From an uncultured Ruminococcus sp. (GTDB lineage Bacteria > Bacillota > Clostridia > Oscillospirales > Ruminococcaceae): a DNA stretch of 6,375 nt. A program made the translations under genes and the position numbers. Below the pieces are notes generated by a model. The model saw only the letters and a list, made by a program, of their open reading frames with translations, had not been told where the DNA came from and made no database searches. The DNA lies in assembly GCA_900554975.1 (NCBI GenBank), contig USJI01000071.1, forward strand, positions 1 through 6,375. The letters run 5' to 3'. This document shows, one piece after another, positions 5,184-6,375 of the stretch (the first letter of the stretch is position 1; each line of letters starts with the position of its first letter).

Positions 5184-6375
5184 ATGGGAATACTACTTAA
5201 TCCGGATAATATTGATTTTAAAAAAGCACTGAATTCTGAAATATACATTGACAAGACAGAATTGATGTTGTATACAAATAAAGTCATCAACACTGAGCAG
5301 CAATACATCTGCGTAAGCCGTCCAAGACGTTTCGGAAAATCAATGGCAGCAAATATGCTGGTTGCATACTACAGTCGTGGCTGTGATTCAAAGGAAATGT
5401 TCAGTAAATATAAGATTGCTAAGGCTGATTCATTTGAAAAACATCTTAATAAATACAACGTAATTCATATCAATATGGTGGATTTTCTGTCACACGGAAA
5501 TACTATTACAGAAGTAATAAATTATCTTGAACGCAGACTTATTCATGAACTCAAACGTGAATATGGTGATGTTGATTGCTTTGACTGGAATAACCTGATT
5601 TCGGTTTTAGAAGATATTTTTGCTGAGAAAAAATTGCCATTCGTATTCATTATAGACGAATGGGACTGTATTTTCCGCAGGCATAAGCAAGACAGCAATT
5701 CGCAGACTGCCTATCTTAATTTCCTTCGTGATTTGCTGAAAAACAAAAGTTATATTGCCCTTGCATACATGACGGGAATTCTACCGATAAAGAAGTACGG
5801 CGAACATTCTGCGATAAACGTTTTCTATGAGTACTCTATGACCGATGCAAAGCCGATTTCTGAATTTACAGGTTTTACAGAAAATGAAGTGAAATTTCTT
5901 TGCCAAAAGTATGATAAACCATTTGAACAGATGAAACGCTGGTACGATGGGTACTGTCTGGATGGCATTTCAATATACAATCCTAAATCTGTTGTGGAAT
6001 CTATTTTAAGAGACAATTTTGGAAACTACTGGACTAAAACTGAAACATATGAGGCTTTGAAAGTTTATATTCAGACTAACTTTGACGGACTGCGAGATAA
6101 AGTAATCAAACTGATCGCCGGAGAAAAAGTGCCAATAAATACCAACAAGTTCCAGAATGATATGACGACTTTTTATAGTGCTGACGATATACTGACCTTG
6201 CTTGTGCATCTTGGATATCTGACGTATAATGACAATCTGGCGTGGATTCCGAACAGTGAAGTGGCTCAGGAATTTATCAATTCTATCGAGGACGGCGGCT
6301 GGGAAGCAGTTATGCGTTCTATCAGGGCATCTGATGAACTTCTCAAAGCAACGCTTGCCTGCGATGAGGAAAAAG
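5184..6375 (+). CDS. AAA-ATPase-like protein (PD-(D/E)XK-associated family), 3' end beyond window
   Basis: 397 codons are open from ATG 5184 to the right edge with no stop. The pattern is that of the AAA-ATPase-like family common in gut Clostridia and Bacteroidetes. It starts YIDKTELMLY (21-30). An arginine-rich P-loop follows, RPRRFGKS (46-53, Lys52), then Walker B FIIDEWD (155-161) and a sensor-like YMTGILPI (195-202). The family hallmark WYDGYCLDG, then IYNPKSVVES, is at 253-273. The P-loop departs from the textbook GxxxxGK[ST] (Arg-Pro-Arg-Arg-Phe-Gly-Lys-Ser) but is normal for this family. Family members usually have about 500-580 residues and end in a DUF1703/PD-(D/E)XK nuclease domain, which would lie beyond the edge. 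No signal peptide or membrane helix is visible. The family's role is not settled; ATP-dependent nucleic-acid processing is inferred from the usual nuclease domain. Its promoter is immediately upstream. Confidence 0.9.
   Translation, partial: MGILLNPDNIDFKKALNSEIYIDKTELMLYTNKVINTEQQYICVSRPRRFGKSMAANMLVAYYSRGCDSKEMFSKYKIAKADSFEKHLNKYNVIHINMVDFLSHGNTITEVINYLERRLIHELKREYGDVDCFDWNNLISVLEDIFAEKKLPFVFIIDEWDCIFRRHKQDSNSQTAYLNFLRDLLKNKSYIALAYMTGILPIKKYGEHSAINVFYEYSMTDAKPISEFTGFTENEVKFLCQKYDKPFEQMKRWYDGYCLDGISIYNPKSVVESILRDNFGNYWTKTETYEALKVYIQTNFDGLRDKVIKLIAGEKVPINTNKFQNDMTTFYSADDILTLLVHLGYLTYNDNLAWIPNSEVAQEFINSIEDGGWEAVMRSIRASDELLKATLACDEEK

Overview
The window is AT-rich with compact, Firmicutes-like promoters (TTGA-type -35, TATAAT-like -10, often with an extended TGn). 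A type I dockerin module, an LRR-cap/Ig-like surface-protein fragment and a gut-Clostridia style AAA-ATPase-like gene suggest a ruminococcal (Oscillospiraceae/Ruminococcus-like) chromosome. That assignment is inference from gene content; no rRNA or other marker is present.

Left part (1-4175), all on the minus strand. In transcription order there is a WYL-domain transcriptional regulator (4079-3084), a superfamily 2 DEAH helicase fused to a C-terminal HNH nuclease (2900-693), and a small unknown gene that starts 2 bp after the helicase stop (690-335). The small gene is broken by an apparent one-base deletion. After a 162-bp gap with its own strong promoter, the 5' end of another unknown gene runs off the left edge (172-1). 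WYL regulator plus helicase-nuclease plus small tightly coupled ORF is the kind of arrangement seen in phage-defence or DNA-processing cassettes. I do not recognise it as a named system. The leader between regulator and helicase (2901-3083) is unusually structured. It has a 22-bp near-perfect palindrome overlapping the predicted helicase -10 box, and a nested set of TGAGG/CCTCA repeats that can fold in two exclusive ways and could reach the helicase Shine-Dalgarno.

Middle part (about 4184-5108), plus strand. This is a decayed surface-protein gene. It lacks a start and signal peptide, begins inside an LRR N-terminal cap (EF-hand-like DTDNDG), continues into two Ig-like modules, shifts frame once near 4618, then resumes with a Thr/Pro-rich linker and a complete two-repeat dockerin. 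A clear intrinsic terminator follows. Its broken 5' end abuts the promoter of the WYL regulator, so this is a likely rearrangement or insertion junction.

Right part (5127-6375), plus strand. A good promoter drives an AAA-ATPase-like protein of the family usually ending in a PD-(D/E)XK (DUF1703) nuclease domain. The gene is cut by the right edge of the window before that domain.

No tRNA, rRNA, CRISPR array, insertion sequence or integrase is visible.
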